A DNA stretch of 64,000 nt from Histomonas meleagridis (Eukaryota > Parabasalia > Tritrichomonadida > Dientamoebidae): contig WSYJ01000001.1 in assembly GCA_020186115.1 (NCBI GenBank), forward strand, positions 992,001-1,056,000, in the 5' to 3' direction. Position 1 is the stretch's first letter. Each line of letters begins with the position of its first letter. The notes under the pieces were generated by a model that searched no databases, had not been told where the DNA came from, and saw only the letters and a program-made list of their open reading frames with translations. The translations under genes were made by a program, and so were the position numbers. Shown here piece by piece: positions 49,818 through 59,914 of the stretch.

Positions 49818-52800
49818 TCAGCATTGTTCCAACATTTTATACATTTCTTCAAAATCGGATCCTGCGCTCATTTCATGTTTCTTTCTTATTATCCTGTCAC
49901 CGATTATTGCAGTTGCTCTTACCACCATAGTTAATAACTTTTCATTCACAAGAGAATCTTTTGGCAATGGAAAGAATTTGAACTCTTGACTCTTTTGATG
50001 CACTGCTACTCTAAACAATCCACCTCTTATTGGGTATATCACAACATGTAAGTCATTAAACTGTGAAGAAATAACAGATGTATTATAACCGGCCGAATTT
50101 TCACACCAAACGATATGAACATTATCATTTCCGATATGTCTTTTCTTACCTATTAATTGGTCATCATTAATATCTTGTTGAAGTAAAGTAGCCACATGAA
50201 AAATTACTTCGACGTCATTATTACTATAATAAACGGCTTTACCGTTTTTATCGCCCAAACCGCCGCAGTACTTTTTGTGTGAAGAAATATCGACGGTGCG
50301 CCCCAACGATAGAATGAAATCTTTATATTGTTTTGAACAATTTTCATGAGAATTTGCTAAAATTTCTTGTTCTTCACATTGATGTTGTGCTACGTATATT
50401 ACTCCTATTTTAATACGTTCTTTAGGAGACATATCATAAATACTTTTAAGATAAGTATTCATTTTATTTGTATGTGTAAGAATGTTTAAGTTAAAATTAG
50501 TGAAAAATTGATTTAGAAATTGTTGACTTGAATAACAAATGTTCGAAATCAAATTTTCATCATTTTGTTTATCATTTGAAGGCTCATTAAATATGAAACT
50601 TATATTACATAAAGGATCAACTTGAATTATGATGTTATCTGATGATGAATTATTATTATTATCATCAAAACAAAATGAAAATATATCATTGAAGTTATCA
50701 TTTTCGACTTTTTGGAATTCGAATTTTTCATTTTCTTCTTCTTCTTTATTTATTAATGGAAATGTTATATCATTTTCATTAGAATTACTTTTACTAATTA
50801 TTGAATCAACATGATAATAAGTTGTTTGATATAATGATTTCGAATATAAATCAAATGAGTCTTTCGATTGGATTTTAATTGATATAATTCGATCTTTATT
50901 AATCAAATAATGGAAATCAAATGAATTTATTGGCTTAAACTTCGGATAAATCGTATCATCATAAAAACAAAAAATGAATTTCTCATTAAAATTAGTTTCT
51001 TTGTTACTTAAAAAGGATAAAAACAATTTAAACAAAAATGGTATTCGATAAACAAATGTGAAAATACTTGAAATGATTATATTGTCTGAAGTTTCACCAA
51101 TTTTTTGGAAGAACTCCGAAAAGAATTCGATACTTTCGATAACATTTAAATTCGAATAATCGGAAAGAAATGAAAATATCCGGAAATAATCTGGATCAAT
51201 ATCATTAATATTTAAGTTTTCCAAGAATTTTCCTTTTAACCAATCACTAATTGTATTCAAGAAAATTAATTCATTTGAAAACATTGCTAAAAATATTAAG
51301 AAAGAATTTGAGTTTTCTTCTACAAATCGTTGGAACCTTTCGATTAATCCAAGTTTATTTTCATTCATTGAATAATATAAAGCTTCATCAATCAAATATA
51401 AGTCATTAGTTTTTTCTTTCCATTTACTAATTACATCTTTTAAATCATTTGGTATTTTAATTGAGTTATTTAACATAATAATTGTATGCGCTGTATATAT
51501 GAAATCATTTAATACTAAGTCTTTACATGATAATTTGTTTTGTAAGATATAATGTAATATAAATGGTATTAATATATGTGATTCAGGTGAAAATTGTGGA
51601 ATAGCTTCAAGTGATTGATTAATTGTGGATTTAATATAATTATTATTTTTAGTGCTTAAAAGTTTTAATAAGATTTCAATGTATTTGATATTGTTCTTTT
51701 TATCATTAATTGTTACACCTGCACAACTTATAGCTAATCCAATTGCTTGATATGTAGGCGTAGTACATTTATGATATAACATATAATCAAATAAACGTGT
51801 AATAAACATATCCCATACAAATCGTCGATGTTTAATTAAGACAATTGGTATAATTTGTTGTATCGATGTAAATGATGTTAATATTGAAATGTATAATGAA
51901 AATTGACGCTTTTGTGGAAATGATTTTAATAATGAATATAAATATGATATCGCTGTTTGATAATCATAATCTTGTTTAGTAATATTAATAATACATATTT
52001 TATGCGTTTTTAAAACAAGTTCAAAACGTGAATTGATTCTTTGTATGTTTAAATCTGAAATAATATTACTAAAACTATATGGATCTGTAAATATCTCTAA
52101 ATACGTTTCAACTGGTATTGTCGCTTCTGAATTTCGTTGTTTTCGTTTGTTTAACTTAACAAAATAATTGCGAACTCCTTCTTCATTAAAACCAAAGAAT
52201 AATGGAGAGAATGTGATGCCTAATATCGTTAAGAACTTTCCACAAATAACTAAATCCGTTTCATTAAACTCTGTGTTACTTGTAAATTCTTTATAAAAAT
52301 CAGAATCAACAATTTTGGCTTCGTATGAAAATGTTAAAAATATCATTGTTGAAAGCGCTGAATTCTTTTTATAAAATTCGAAATAAATCCTTTGAATGAT
52401 TAATTTCAAAATTGATTGTTCTAATTTAAGTGATAAAATTGGGCCTTTCCAAATAACATTAAATAAGCGAATCCAACTTTGAATTGTTTTGCTTTGTGGA
52501 TCACGAGTTATATATAATAAAACATATTTGGCAATAATTTGCATCAAAAATACAAGAACGATAGGACAAACGGTCGCGAAGATGTTCAATAACGCAAATG
52601 GCTCAGTTGTATTGTATTGATTGTTAGCTAGAGGAATCCAAAGTGATGCAAACCATTCGAGTACTTGTGTAGAAGTTGTATTTTTACTTTCTTGAAGAAT
52701 GAAATAAATTAATGCAATGGCATTTGTAGGACTATTCTTTCGAAGACCACATGCATTACATACATTGGGATTATGGAATAATTTGGAAAGGTCTTCAATA

Positions 52801-53447
52801 ATGGATTGAGGACATGCAGGATGAAAACTACTTGTATGCGGAATGACTCCAGAATCATAATTAACAACTGGATATGGTATATAAATAACAAGAAGTGAGG
52901 TAGAAATGAGGTCCCACCATAATGATATTGCATCAGGTTTGAGACGAGGAAGATATTCACACAATAATTTAAACTTAATGATTAGAAGATTAAATGTGTC
53001 ATCTGTTTTGATATTTCGTCTGTTTAGCAAAAATGCAAGTTGAATATGTTTTTGCCAAAAATGAATATTGGAAGTATCAAAAAGATATGTAACAATTTTA
53101 TAGGTATTAATCCATAGTTTTCTATACAACTCGGAATCCGTAAGAAATGATATCCGGCCAATTAATTCTCGCATTGAATTGGCAATTGATGGCATTTCAA
53201 AATTTAAATGAAATACATCGAAAAAAGAACTTTTGAAGCATTGCCTGATAGCACGAAAAGCATTAACAACTGCATTTTCTAAAGATTTTGAAGGAGGATT
53301 ACCATTGCAATAAATATCACATGTTTTGGTTAAAGTATCAATAATCTTTCTCAAGTTCGTAATAACATCATTTTCATTTTTGTCTTGACATGAACGGTGA
53401 AGAATGTTGATTATTTTGTTGATTTCGCCTGGTGTTACGCCAGACAT
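49818..53447 (-). CDS. RalGAP/tuberin-type GTPase-activating protein
   Basis: 1209 residues from the ATG at 53447 (MSGVTPGEINK); the frame extends two codons to a TTG. The first 950 residues are helical and poorly conserved, with LRKIID, LLKSF and similar solenoid patterns. Residues about 985-1190 form a Rap/Ran-GAP domain: KIGVIYVAQHQCEEQEILANS, YKDFILSLG, CGGLGDKNGKAVYY, EVIFHVATLL, KKRHIGNDNVHIVWCE, then HVVIYPIRGGLFRVAV. The Asn of HIGND is the asparagine thumb that hydrolyses GTP on Rap/Rheb/Ral-type GTPases, and it is kept. A long helical N terminus with C-terminal GAP matches RalGAP-alpha or TSC2, regulators of growth signalling or exocytosis. Confidence 0.85.
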   Translation of the reverse strand: MSGVTPGEINKIINILHRSCQDKNENDVITNLRKIIDTLTKTCDIYCNGNPPSKSLENAVVNAFRAIRQCFKSSFFDVFHLNFEMPSIANSMRELIGRISFLTDSELYRKLWINTYKIVTYLFDTSNIHFWQKHIQLAFLLNRRNIKTDDTFNLLIIKFKLLCEYLPRLKPDAISLWWDLISTSLLVIYIPYPVVNYDSGVIPHTSSFHPACPQSIIEDLSKLFHNPNVCNACGLRKNSPTNAIALIYFILQESKNTTSTQVLEWFASLWIPLANNQYNTTEPFALLNIFATVCPIVLVFLMQIIAKYVLLYITRDPQSKTIQSWIRLFNVIWKGPILSLKLEQSILKLIIQRIYFEFYKKNSALSTMIFLTFSYEAKIVDSDFYKEFTSNTEFNETDLVICGKFLTILGITFSPLFFGFNEEGVRNYFVKLNKRKQRNSEATIPVETYLEIFTDPYSFSNIISDLNIQRINSRFELVLKTHKICIINITKQDYDYQTAISYLYSLLKSFPQKRQFSLYISILTSFTSIQQIIPIVLIKHRRFVWDMFITRLFDYMLYHKCTTPTYQAIGLAISCAGVTINDKKNNIKYIEILLKLLSTKNNNYIKSTINQSLEAIPQFSPESHILIPFILHYILQNKLSCKDLVLNDFIYTAHTIIMLNNSIKIPNDLKDVISKWKEKTNDLYLIDEALYYSMNENKLGLIERFQRFVEENSNSFLIFLAMFSNELIFLNTISDWLKGKFLENLNINDIDPDYFRIFSFLSDYSNLNVIESIEFFSEFFQKIGETSDNIIISSIFTFVYRIPFLFKLFLSFLSNKETNFNEKFIFCFYDDTIYPKFKPINSFDFHYLINKDRIISIKIQSKDSFDLYSKSLYQTTYYHVDSIISKSNSNENDITFPLINKEEEENEKFEFQKVENDNFNDIFSFCFDDNNNNSSSDNIIIQVDPLCNISFIFNEPSNDKQNDENLISNICYSSQQFLNQFFTNFNLNILTHTNKMNTYLKSIYDMSPKERIKIGVIYVAQHQCEEQEILANSHENCSKQYKDFILSLGRTVDISSHKKYCGGLGDKNGKAVYYSNNDVEVIFHVATLLQQDINDDQLIGKKRHIGNDNVHIVWCENSAGYNTSVISSQFNDLHVVIYPIRGGLFRVAVHQKSQEFKFFPLPKDSLVNEKLLTMVVRATAIIGDRIIRKKHEMSAGSDFEEMYKMLEQC

Positions 53448-54037
53448 TTTCAATCAGATTTGAAAGAAATTATAAAATGGTTGCGAAACGTAGCGGTTTG
53501 GATAGAATTTTCTTTCTAAAAGTAATAACGATAATGTCAATTATTTGATTGAAAAGGTTTCAATCCGGCAGAGAATACGGTTTCTTTCAATTTCTTTTTG
53601 ACAATTTCAATTGTAACCTCCTGTTTGGATACCCAAAATCCCAATGTCTTCTATTGTTAACGGACGAATGTTTTGGCATATTTGAAATTATAATATTTCG
53701 TTAAGCCATACATTTTAAAATGTAAATTGTGTTCAATAAACATAGTTCATTTTTCTAATGCGTGGAGTGCACTTGATTCTATATAATATATTTCCTAAAA
53801 TCTAGATTTATTGAAAAAAACATTTACTAGATGCAAAATACAGGATAATAATGTAATGAAAAATTTTTCCAATTAAAAAAATGTAAAGAAATAACACAAA
53901 ACATAATTCATAGACTCATAAACAATTGTTTTGATTTAAATCAAGATGCAAAAAAATGTTTTCTAATTAGAACTGAGATTATTCAGATAAATATATCATA
54001 TTAATGTAAATTTTATTAATAAAAACAGTTTAATTTA
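53448..54037. other. Intergenic region
   Basis: About 590 bp between minus-strand genes. The first 130 bp upstream of the GAP gene contain AGCGGTTTGG and ATACGGTTTC. No gene. Confidence 0.45.
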
Positions 54038-54868
54038 TTATTTCTCTATTTTGTTATTATGTTTTTTGCACAATTCTTGAATCAGATCTATAAGGTTTTC
54101 CTCATTTCTTAGGACAACACGATCCATTCCATTGATTCCAAATATATTCACAATTTGATCCTTTACATCCGCTTCTTGATTTTCGACATCTGTAATTCCA
54201 AAAAGAGATTGGCCTTTTCTCAGCATTTCTTCATGCTTCAATCTTAAAAGGGCTATAGTCTCCTCAAAATCACCCGTATATACTTCCTCATCAATACCGA
54301 TGCTATTGTCATATGCAAATTTTTCACCAGTCATTAATTTTTGATTGATATTGTATTCATTACAAAGTTCATATAACTTTTCAAATGTAGGACATGGATA
54401 TTCAGCAAACCATCCAGCATTAATAAGGTTAGATACAATTGGAGGATATGTTGAAGCTTTTTTGATGATCGAACTTGGAATTTTTTTTCCGTCAATAACT
54501 TTAAGACTTTGTCCAGAAACAAGATAAAGCGAAAGCTTATAAGAGGGATTTGTTGATATTGGTGTGCCTTTTAATGAAATTTTAGAAACCGATGAAATTG
54601 CATGAAAATTTTTAAAATCTGAAATTAACGTATTGTCTGCAATAAATGTCATTAAATTTCGAAGCTTTATAAAGCCATCCAAAGATGCTAAAGAAGTTCC
54701 ACTGGCATCCAAATGTTTCACAAGATATAGCTGTTTTTTATATTTTGGATTTTGAAAAAAACTTATATCAATATCTTCTTTTGTTGGAATTATAAGTCTT
54801 CCTTGTGACCTTAACAAATAGGATTGTTCTTTTACCCATTTTGGAATTACATCAGCATCTTTTTTCAT
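54038..54868 (-). CDS. Leucine-rich-repeat protein of the LRRcap kind
   Basis: 276 residues from an ATG. Residues about 40-125 are a few short LRRs (LYLVKHLDASGTSLASLDGF, LRNLMTFIADNTLISDF, SSVSKISLKGTPISTNPSY), then a cap motif (KLSLYLVSGQSLKVIDGKKIP), as in SDS22-like and axonemal LRR proteins where the last repeat is followed by Y-R-x-x-x-I-x-x-x-P-x-L-x-x-L-D. The C-terminal half is helical and charged (ETIALLRLKHEEMLRKGQ; LIDLIQELCKKHNNKIEK). Probably a small protein-binding adaptor. Confidence 0.65.
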   Translation of the reverse strand: MKKDADVIPKWVKEQSYLLRSQGRLIIPTKEDIDISFFQNPKYKKQLYLVKHLDASGTSLASLDGFIKLRNLMTFIADNTLISDFKNFHAISSVSKISLKGTPISTNPSYKLSLYLVSGQSLKVIDGKKIPSSIIKKASTYPPIVSNLINAGWFAEYPCPTFEKLYELCNEYNINQKLMTGEKFAYDNSIGIDEEVYTGDFEETIALLRLKHEEMLRKGQSLFGITDVENQEADVKDQIVNIFGINGMDRVVLRNEENLIDLIQELCKKHNNKIEK

Positions 54869-55278
54869 TTTTAAATCAAGCGAAATTAAATACTTTACAT
54901 GTTATTTAAATACTTTACAAATAATTTCAACGTTAACGGATTTTGGCAAAATAAAGAACAAAACAAAATTTAATGCACTATTTTCTACGAAAATAAATAA
55001 TATATTTTTATACTACATTTAAAACTACATCATACAAAGTTTACCTCATACTAATTTCATATAAATTTTAATATTTTCTTATAAATTAGATTTTTGATGT
55101 AAATGAAATTTTATGATATAAATTATATATTTTTATTTTTTTCATGAATTTAGCCAACTGGATAATAAATAAATAAAATTATTATATCTAATTTTTATTG
55201 GAGACTGAAATATGGAACAGTATAAATACCATTTGAAATACCACTTTTTGAGTGCTTTTTGCAGTTTATTTACTCTTC
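54869..55278. other. Divergent intergenic region
   Basis: AT-rich. CACGTT-like and CCACTTTTTGAG (55241-55252) occur close to the plus-strand gene. Nothing else. Confidence 0.4.
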
Positions 55279-58200
55279 ATGAATAAATGGAAAAAAGTAA
55301 AAGCAACATTAAAATTCAAATTAATATATGTTGATCTAAGAACTAAGAATGATAGCAAATTTATTTTAAAATGGGAAAGAGGCGATTCTAAAGGTTCAAC
55401 AGATGAAATATCAGCAAATAAAGAAAATAAACTTCAACTTGATGCAAGTTTTGAATGTCCATGTACCATGTACATCAATAAATCCAATGGATCTGTTCGA
55501 CCCAAATTAGTTACAATCTTATTAAAAAGAATTGAAAAAAAAGGGAAGAAGAAAAAAATTTACGGCAAATTACTTGTTGATGTAGCCCCGTTTTATGATT
55601 CAAAAAATGTATGTTATGTTTCCAAAGAAATGGAAAGCGGTCGATCGACAGCTCCACTTTTACATGCATCATTTTTGCTAGTTAAAGAAGGTGAAGAAGT
55701 TAGTATGGAACAAGCAGATATGAATGATGTTTCATTTGTAGGTCGTCCAGATGCACATATACCAATTTCAGCGTGGGATGTATCTGAAGTTGCTCCAATT
55801 CCTGAAGAATCCAAAGACCATCACAAAGGAAAACATAAAAAGAAAAAAGGGCATCATAAACGTAGTGAAGTTAATGAACAAGAACAAAGTGTAAATGGTG
55901 ATGAAGAAGCATTAGAAGATACGCAAAGTGAAACAAAAGAAACAGAAGAAGTTAATGAACAAGAAAATGAAAGTCAAAGAAGTGGAACAAAACATAAAAA
56001 GAAGAAAAGAGTGAAGAAGGGTAAAAAGGAACAAAAATCAAATACTGATAATGTAATTGATATTATTGATGAAGAGAATGAGGAAGAAAAACAACGAAAG
56101 GAAGAAGAGGAAAGATTAAAGAAAGAAGAAGAAGAAAGACAACGCAAAGAGGAAGAAGAAAAACAAAGAATGGAAGAAGAGCGATTAAAGAAGGAGGAAG
56201 AAGAAAGAGCAAGAAAAGAAGAGAAAAGATCAAAGAAAAAAGATAAAAGGCACCGAAAAGAAAAAGAAAAATTAAGACTTGAAGAGGAAGAAAGACTTAG
56301 AAAAGAAGAGGAAGAGAAATTAAGACTTGAAGAAGAAGAAAGAAAACGTAAAGAGGAAGAAGAAAGAATAAGAAAAGAAGAAGAAGAAAGAATAAGAAAA
56401 GAGGAAGAAGAAAGAAAACGCAAAGAGGAAGAAGAAAGATTAAGACTTGAGGAGGAAGAGAGACAAAGAAAAGAAGAGGAAGAGAGATTAAGAAAGGAAG
56501 AAGAGGAAAGATTAAGACTTGAAGAAGAAGAAAGAAAACGTAAAGAGGAAGAAGAAAGAAAACGTAAAGAAGAGGAAGAAAGACTTAGAAAAGAAGAGGA
56601 AGAGAGATTAAGAAAGGAAGAAGAGGAAAGATTAAGAAAAGAAGAGGAAGAAAGATTAAGACTTGAAGAAGAAGAAAGAAAACGTAAAGAGGAAGAAGAA
56701 AGAATCAGAAAAGAGGAAGAAGAAAGAAAACGTAAAGAAGAGGAAAGAAAACGTAAAGAGGAAGAAGAAAGAATCAGAAAAGAGGAAGAAGAAAGAAAAC
56801 GTAAAGAAGAGGAAGAAAGATTAAGGAAGGATGAAGAGGAAAGAAAACGTAAAGAGGAAGAAGAAAGAATCAGAAAAGAGGAAGAAGAAAGACTTCGAAA
56901 AGAAGAGGAAGAAAGATTAAGACTTGAAGAAGAAGAAAGAAAACGTAAAGAGGAAGAAGAAAGAATAAGAAAAGAGGAAGAAGAAAGTAAACGTAAAGAA
57001 GAGGAAGAAAGACTTAGAAAAGAAGAGGAAGAGAGATTAAGAAAGGAAGAAGAGGAAAGATTAAGAAAAGAAGAGGAAGAAAGAAAACGCAAAGAAGAGG
57101 AAGAAAGAATAAGACTTGAAGAAGAGGAAAGAAAACGTAAAGAGGAAGAAGAAAGAAAACGTAAAGAAGAGGAAGAAAGATTAAGGAAGGATGAAGAGGA
57201 AAGAATAAGACTTGAGGAAGAAGAAAGAATAAGAAAGGAAGAGGAAGAGAGATTAAGAAAGGAAGAAGAAGAGAGATTAAGAAAGGAAGAAGAAGAGAGA
57301 TTAAGAAAAGAAGAGGAAGAGAGATTAAGAAAGGAAGAAGAAGAAAGAATAAGAAAGGAAGAGGAAGAGAGATTAAGAAAGGAAGAAGAAGAGAGATTAA
57401 GAAAAGAAGAAGAAAGAAAACGTAAAGAAGAGGAAGAAAGATTAAGGAAGGAGGAAGAAGAAAGAATAAGACTTGAAGAGGAAGAAAGATTAAGGAAGGA
57501 GGAAGAAGAAAGAATAAGACTTGAAGAGGAAGAAAGACTTAGAAAAGAAGAGGAAGAAGAAAGAAAACGTAAAGAAGAGGAAGAAAGATTAAGGAAGGAG
57601 GAAGAGGAAAGATTAAGACTTGAAGAGGAAGAGAGACAAAGAAAAGAGGAAGAAGAAAGAATCAGAAAAGAGGAAGAAGAAAGAAAACGTAAAGAAGAGG
57701 AAGAAAGATTAAGGAAGGAGGAAGAGGAAAGAATAAGACTTGAGGAAGAAGAAAGATTAAGAAAAGATGAAGAAGAAAGAAAACGTAAAGAAGAGGAAGA
57801 GAGATTAAGACTTGAAGAGGAAGAAAGAAAACGTAAAGAAGAAGAAGAAAGAATCAGAAAAGAGGAAGAAGAAAGAATAAGAAAAGAAGAGGAAGAGAGA
57901 TTAAGACTTGAAGAAGAAGAAAGAAAACGTAAAGAAGAAGAAGAAAGAAAACGTAAAGAAGAAGAAGAAAGAAAACGTAAAGAAGAAGAAGAAAGAAAAC
58001 ATAAAGAAGAAGAAGAAAGAAAACGTAAAGAAGAAGAAGAAAGAAAACGTAAAGAGGAAGAAGAAAGAAAACGTAAAGAAGAGGAAGAAAGAAAACGCAA
58101 AGAGGAAGAAGAAAGAATAAGAAAAGAAGAGGAAGAAAGACTTAGAAAAGAAGAGGAAGAGAGATTAAGAAAGGAAGAAGAGGAAAGATTAAGAAAGGAA

Positions 58201-59574
58201 GAAGAAGAAAGAATAAGAAAAGAAGAAGAAGAAAGAATAAGAAAAGAAGAAGAAGAAAGAATCAGAAAAGAGGAAGAAGAGAGACAAAGAAAAGAGGAAG
58301 AAGAAAGAATCAGAAAAGAGGAAGAAGAAAGAAAACGTAAAGAAGAGGAAGAAAGATTAAGGAAGGAGGAAGAGGAAAGAATAAGACTTGAGGAAGAAGA
58401 AAGATTAAGAAAGGAAGAAGAAGAGAGATTAAGACTTGAAGAGGAAGAGAGACAAAGAAAAGCAGAAGAGGAAATAAGGAAGAGAGAGGAAGAAGAGCAG
58501 CAGGACTACAGCAGCAGCACCAGCGACACATCCGATGCTGACATTTCAGATGGAGATGCACAACTTCAAACGCGTACTGCGCCAACCGAAAATCTTGCAC
58601 CAGACGATCTTATGCACAGCATCCTCACACACGACTGGCCTCCACTTGCTGCGCCGCCACAGTTTGCGCGCGGCTTTAATTCCACTCGATATATTTTCCC
58701 AATTTTCTCCACGATACTTGAAACAGGATTTCTTAATCCAAACAACGAACACTTTGATTCAATTTTAGCCATTTTTACAATAGATTTCCCGACTATACCA
58801 GGCGCATCACAAAAAGAACTTTTGGCAACAATTATATGCTTGCAGCATCTTGTTAAACATTACGAGAAAAGATTCGATCAAAATTCAGTCAAAAAGTTTA
58901 CCAACGAACTTAACCGTCTTCAGGAAACGATACTTCTATCGGTTATAACTCCATGTGTTTCAAGGTCCGAATTACTTGTTAACAGATTTTCTACAGCCAC
59001 ATTTGATTTTGATTCTTTGTTAATTGACTTCAAAGAAATTTATAATCAAAACAAAGATTTACTTAAATTTAATGATCAAATTAATCAATATTTAATGAAC
59101 GAATACTTGAAGCGATTTGATGTTAACCTCTCCAACAAAATTATTTCGAATCCTGATAGATTTTGTTTCGGTAATTCAATAATTTGGAATTCATTTTTAT
59201 CAGCATTTGAAAATGATTTAAGGATTTCTTTAACATTTATCAGACAAATTATTTCTTGTTTGGTTATGGCTGGTGGTATATCTGAAAATCCGGAATTGAA
59301 AAATGATATTTCTCCTGATGTTTCTAGCGACACTGTTATGTTCATATTAAGTAACTATCATAAAGATCAAGAATTTAATAGCAATATTAACTTAAAGAAA
59401 TTTAAGAAATTCTTTAAGATTAAAAATGTCCTTAAAGTTCCACCAAAAATTGAGCTCAAAAATTCAGATCAATTAAGCATTGATGGATTTAATGCTAATA
59501 ATTGGTGTAACATTAAACAAAATGAAAAATGTGTTGATCATTATTGGTACTTCTCAAAATATTTACAAAAATAA
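55279..59574 (+). CDS. NT-C2 domain protein with 800-residue charged octapeptide helix
   Basis: 1431 residues from the ATG at 55279 (MNKWKKVKATLKFKLIYV); the frame opens at a GTG 27 nt earlier. Residues 1-145 match the NT-C2 domain (EEIG1/EHBP1 type) that binds membranes or Rab partners: KFKLIYVDLRTK, FILKWERGDSKG, GKLLVDVAPF. A disordered Lys/Glu region follows. Residues about 275-1075 are tandem octapeptides of the type R-x-R-K/L-E-E-E-E, about 100 copies. Residues about 1100-1431 are helical (HSILTHDWPP; TIICLQHLVKHYEKRF; FCFGNSIIWNSFLSAFENDL) and may be a DIL-like domain as in type V myosin tails and plant NT-C2 proteins. It is probably a long tether between membrane and cytoskeleton. The antisense LSSSS frame is a shadow. 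Confidence 0.72.
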   Translation: MNKWKKVKATLKFKLIYVDLRTKNDSKFILKWERGDSKGSTDEISANKENKLQLDASFECPCTMYINKSNGSVRPKLVTILLKRIEKKGKKKKIYGKLLVDVAPFYDSKNVCYVSKEMESGRSTAPLLHASFLLVKEGEEVSMEQADMNDVSFVGRPDAHIPISAWDVSEVAPIPEESKDHHKGKHKKKKGHHKRSEVNEQEQSVNGDEEALEDTQSETKETEEVNEQENESQRSGTKHKKKKRVKKGKKEQKSNTDNVIDIIDEENEEEKQRKEEEERLKKEEEERQRKEEEEKQRMEEERLKKEEEERARKEEKRSKKKDKRHRKEKEKLRLEEEERLRKEEEEKLRLEEEERKRKEEEERIRKEEEERIRKEEEERKRKEEEERLRLEEEERQRKEEEERLRKEEEERLRLEEEERKRKEEEERKRKEEEERLRKEEEERLRKEEEERLRKEEEERLRLEEEERKRKEEEERIRKEEEERKRKEEERKRKEEEERIRKEEEERKRKEEEERLRKDEEERKRKEEEERIRKEEEERLRKEEEERLRLEEEERKRKEEEERIRKEEEESKRKEEEERLRKEEEERLRKEEEERLRKEEEERKRKEEEERIRLEEEERKRKEEEERKRKEEEERLRKDEEERIRLEEEERIRKEEEERLRKEEEERLRKEEEERLRKEEEERLRKEEEERIRKEEEERLRKEEEERLRKEEERKRKEEEERLRKEEEERIRLEEEERLRKEEEERIRLEEEERLRKEEEEERKRKEEEERLRKEEEERLRLEEEERQRKEEEERIRKEEEERKRKEEEERLRKEEEERIRLEEEERLRKDEEERKRKEEEERLRLEEEERKRKEEEERIRKEEEERIRKEEEERLRLEEEERKRKEEEERKRKEEEERKRKEEEERKHKEEEERKRKEEEERKRKEEEERKRKEEEERKRKEEEERIRKEEEERLRKEEEERLRKEEEERLRKEEEERIRKEEEERIRKEEEERIRKEEEERQRKEEEERIRKEEEERKRKEEEERLRKEEEERIRLEEEERLRKEEEERLRLEEEERQRKAEEEIRKREEEEQQDYSSSTSDTSDADISDGDAQLQTRTAPTENLAPDDLMHSILTHDWPPLAAPPQFARGFNSTRYIFPIFSTILETGFLNPNNEHFDSILAIFTIDFPTIPGASQKELLATIICLQHLVKHYEKRFDQNSVKKFTNELNRLQETILLSVITPCVSRSELLVNRFSTATFDFDSLLIDFKEIYNQNKDLLKFNDQINQYLMNEYLKRFDVNLSNKIISNPDRFCFGNSIIWNSFLSAFENDLRISLTFIRQIISCLVMAGGISENPELKNDISPDVSSDTVMFILSNYHKDQEFNSNINLKKFKKFFKIKNVLKVPPKIELKNSDQLSIDGFNANNWCNIKQNEKCVDHYWYFSKYLQK
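56094..58500 (+). repeat. 24-bp coding minisatellite encoding ER/K octapeptides
   Basis: About 100 copies of a 24-bp unit (AGAAAACGTAAAGAGGAAGA and relatives) with substitutions but almost no frame-breaking change. A few units are shortened or lengthened by whole codons. Second-position residues alternate among Leu, Ile, Lys and Gln. Confidence 0.92.
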
Positions 59575-59914
59575 CAAAAGTCATTTGAAAGTTTCGTTAA
59601 TAAACATCATATCTTAAAAACGGTACTTTATTCTTTGTGGATCGCAAATCTTTTTTCACATTTTAAGGTTTTAAGTTGATTGCGGAAGCCGAACCCAAAA
59701 ATTCAGAAGCAAATCGTTACTTCATTGAATTCTTGAATTTCTCGTTTTGAAAAAGTGTTCCGATCACTAATCAAATTACATGAAAACACGTCATCATTCA
59801 CAATTCTTGGTAATCTCTGTGGCCGTTTGGGAGCATTCAAAATAATCCGTTGTAACAACTTTTTGAAGTGTGAAAACAACACCCTATTGAAATATCAAGG
59901 TCATCAAATTTCTA
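59575..59914. other. Intergenic region
   Basis: 340 bp. Contains AACGGTAC near 59621 and CCGTTTGG near 59823. Promoter of the acyltransferase gene, nothing precise. Confidence 0.4.

Noticed and set aside
55974-58100. A 708-codon minus-strand frame rich in Leu-Ser-Ser-Ser-Ser
   Set aside because: It is the antisense of the octapeptide minisatellite, open only because of repeat composition. It has no start context and no non-repeat part.
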